Of a DNA stretch of 64,000 nucleotides, positions 63,040 to 64,000 are shown piece after piece (the stretch's first letter is position 1; every line of letters begins with the position of its first letter). The DNA is from an uncultured Thiohalocapsa sp. (GTDB lineage Bacteria > Pseudomonadota > Gammaproteobacteria > Chromatiales > Chromatiaceae), in assembly GCF_913063425.1 (NCBI RefSeq), contig NZ_CAJXYK010000004.1, positions 62,001 through 126,000 on the forward strand, in the 5' to 3' direction. The notes under the pieces are model-generated. The model had not been told where the DNA came from. It was given only the letters and a program-made list of their open reading frames with translations, and made no database searches. The translations under genes and the position numbers were made by a program.

Positions 63040-64000
63040 CGCGGCGGACCATCCGACGCAGTCCGATAGTCTTCTCTGTCGGCATGAGATCGTCGCGCGG
63101 CTCGGCGGTGCGCTGAGGAAGGAGTCGCGGAACATCCTGCTGGCGGGGCCCTGGGGCTCGGGCAAGACGACCCTGCTTGAGGGAGAGGATTTTGAGCGCG
63201 AGCTTGAAGAGCATGTCGCGGCAGGCCAGCGCAGGCCGTGGAAGGTGCTCACCTTCTCCCCCTGGGAGGAGACGGCACACCAGGACTGTGCCGCGGGCTT
63301 TCTGCGCTTCCTCGCCTTGGAGGTGGCGAAGGCGGAGGCGGCTTCAGACGTATCCCAGCCGCTCCCCGAGCGATTGGTCGCCGAGTCCAAGTACGTCTGG
63401 CAGGCCTTCCTCGATCTCGGCGTTGAGGCCATGCCGTACCTCAAAGACGCCGTCGCTGCTGTACCCGGCGGCACCCTCGCCTTCTGGCTGGCGCGGCTCA
63501 CGGCAAAGCTGTACGCGCAGCGCGAGAATTCCCGGGCCGATGCGGAGGGGGCTCTGCCGCCACTGCAGATGCGCGTATTGCGAGGGCAGATGCGGCTGCT
63601 GCTCGAGCGCCTGGCGGCCACCCACGGTGCGGAGCGGATTCTGCTGATCGTCGATGACCTGGACCGAGCCCGGCCCGACGAAGCGGTGGCCGTGCTGGAC
63701 AGCCTCTATCACCTGTTCCTGCCCCAGCCCAAGCGTAAGCAGTCAGCGGGCAACGCCGAGGAGGCCTGGCCGGCCGGGCGTGAAGCGAAGATCGACAAGC
63801 GCTCTTGGCCGCGGCGGCTGCGCTCATGGCTCCGGCGGCTGTTCGTGCGCGGGCGATCCGCGGCTCGAGATGGTCATCCGTTGGCATTGGACGACGCTGA
63901 AGCTGCTTCAGTTTCATCGCAGGATCCGGCGAAATGGCCGCTCAGCAGCATCTGGGCAGTGAACATCGCGATGCTGGAGGAATTTCTCTACGAGCACTAC
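63032..64000 (+). CDS. KAP-family P-loop NTPase, second gene (3' end outside window)
   Basis: The frame from ATG 63032 stays open to the last base (323 codons). Walker A is LLAGPWGSGKTTLLE (about 37-51) and Walker B is ILLIVDDLDRARPDEAV (about 200-216). WAVNIAMLEEFLYEHY near the end is the following KAP strand and helix. The segment VLTFSPWEETAHQD after Walker A is the typical F-x-x-W-x-x-x KAP element. A hydrophobic stretch (YLKDAVAAVPGGTLAFWLAR, about 132-151) lies between Walker A and B, where KAP proteins often carry membrane helices. It has a basic insert (PKRKQ to RSWPRRLRSWLRRLFVRGR). It overlaps the first KAP gene by 8 bases, so they are one operon. Confidence 0.85.
   Translation, partial: MTDAADHPTQSDSLLCRHEIVARLGGALRKESRNILLAGPWGSGKTTLLEGEDFERELEEHVAAGQRRPWKVLTFSPWEETAHQDCAAGFLRFLALEVAKAEAASDVSQPLPERLVAESKYVWQAFLDLGVEAMPYLKDAVAAVPGGTLAFWLARLTAKLYAQRENSRADAEGALPPLQMRVLRGQMRLLLERLAATHGAERILLIVDDLDRARPDEAVAVLDSLYHLFLPQPKRKQSAGNAEEAWPAGREAKIDKRSWPRRLRSWLRRLFVRGRSAARDGHPLALDDAEAASVSSQDPAKWPLSSIWAVNIAMLEEFLYEHY

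Overview
The window is GC-rich DNA from a gammaproteobacterium. The best evidence is synteny: a block with ubiI, ubiH, pepP and a ygfB-like gene on one strand faces zapA, 6S RNA and fthC on the other, as in E. coli. A bamD / rluD / pgeF block also matches the gammaproteobacterial order. Dedicated genes for sucrose-phosphate synthase and sucrose-phosphate phosphatase suggest a halotolerant or halophilic lineage that uses sucrose as compatible solute, such as Chromatiales or Ectothiorhodospiraceae. That placement is inferred from gene content only; no rRNA gene is present.

Layout. Bases 1-2.2 kb hold the end of a TPR protein and a broken Uma2 gene. 2.4-7.8 kb is the phosphate operon pstS-pstC-pstA-pstB (minus strand) behind a four-half-site Pho box. 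8-12 kb holds a small secreted protein, a GT4 glycosyltransferase, a bacteriohemerythrin, sufE and a 36-bp hairpin repeat array. 11.7-14 kb holds a DUF3299 lipoprotein and an FtsX-like permease without its ATPase. 14-26.2 kb is core genome: ubiI, ubiH, pepP, UPF0149, TIGR02449, zapA, 6S RNA, fthC, ilvA, rpiA, uvrC, pgsA, then tRNA-Gly(GCC).

From the tRNA to about 39.4 kb lies an accessory region of roughly 13 kb with no integrase. It contains at least six intact or partial toxin-antitoxin modules and a PD-(D/E)XK Rpn-type nuclease. It also contains four decayed copies of one uncharacterised gene, a compact three-gene XRE / DUF4258 / unknown operon, and an RtcR-like (CARF-type sensor plus sigma-54 AAA+) activator without visible rtcBA targets. 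From 39.4 to 59.7 kb core genes return: a DUF480 protein, sucrose synthesis genes, argA, pilS/pilR-like genes, sucCD, a PII protein, bamD, rluD, pgeF, prc, gshA, a Uma2 gene and an SDR. The right edge holds two overlapping KAP-type P-loop NTPase genes, the second running off the window. This is the strongest candidate for an undescribed, possibly defensive, system.

How the parts fit together. The Pst system imports phosphate under probable PhoB control. UbiH and UbiI act in ubiquinone synthesis. Sps and Spp make sucrose in two steps. PilS and PilR form a two-component pair. BamD and Prc act at the envelope. The island looks like a hot spot where defence and toxin-antitoxin cassettes arrive, duplicate and decay. 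Short palindromic repeats and microsatellite-like tandem repeats fill many intergenic gaps, including gaps between core genes.
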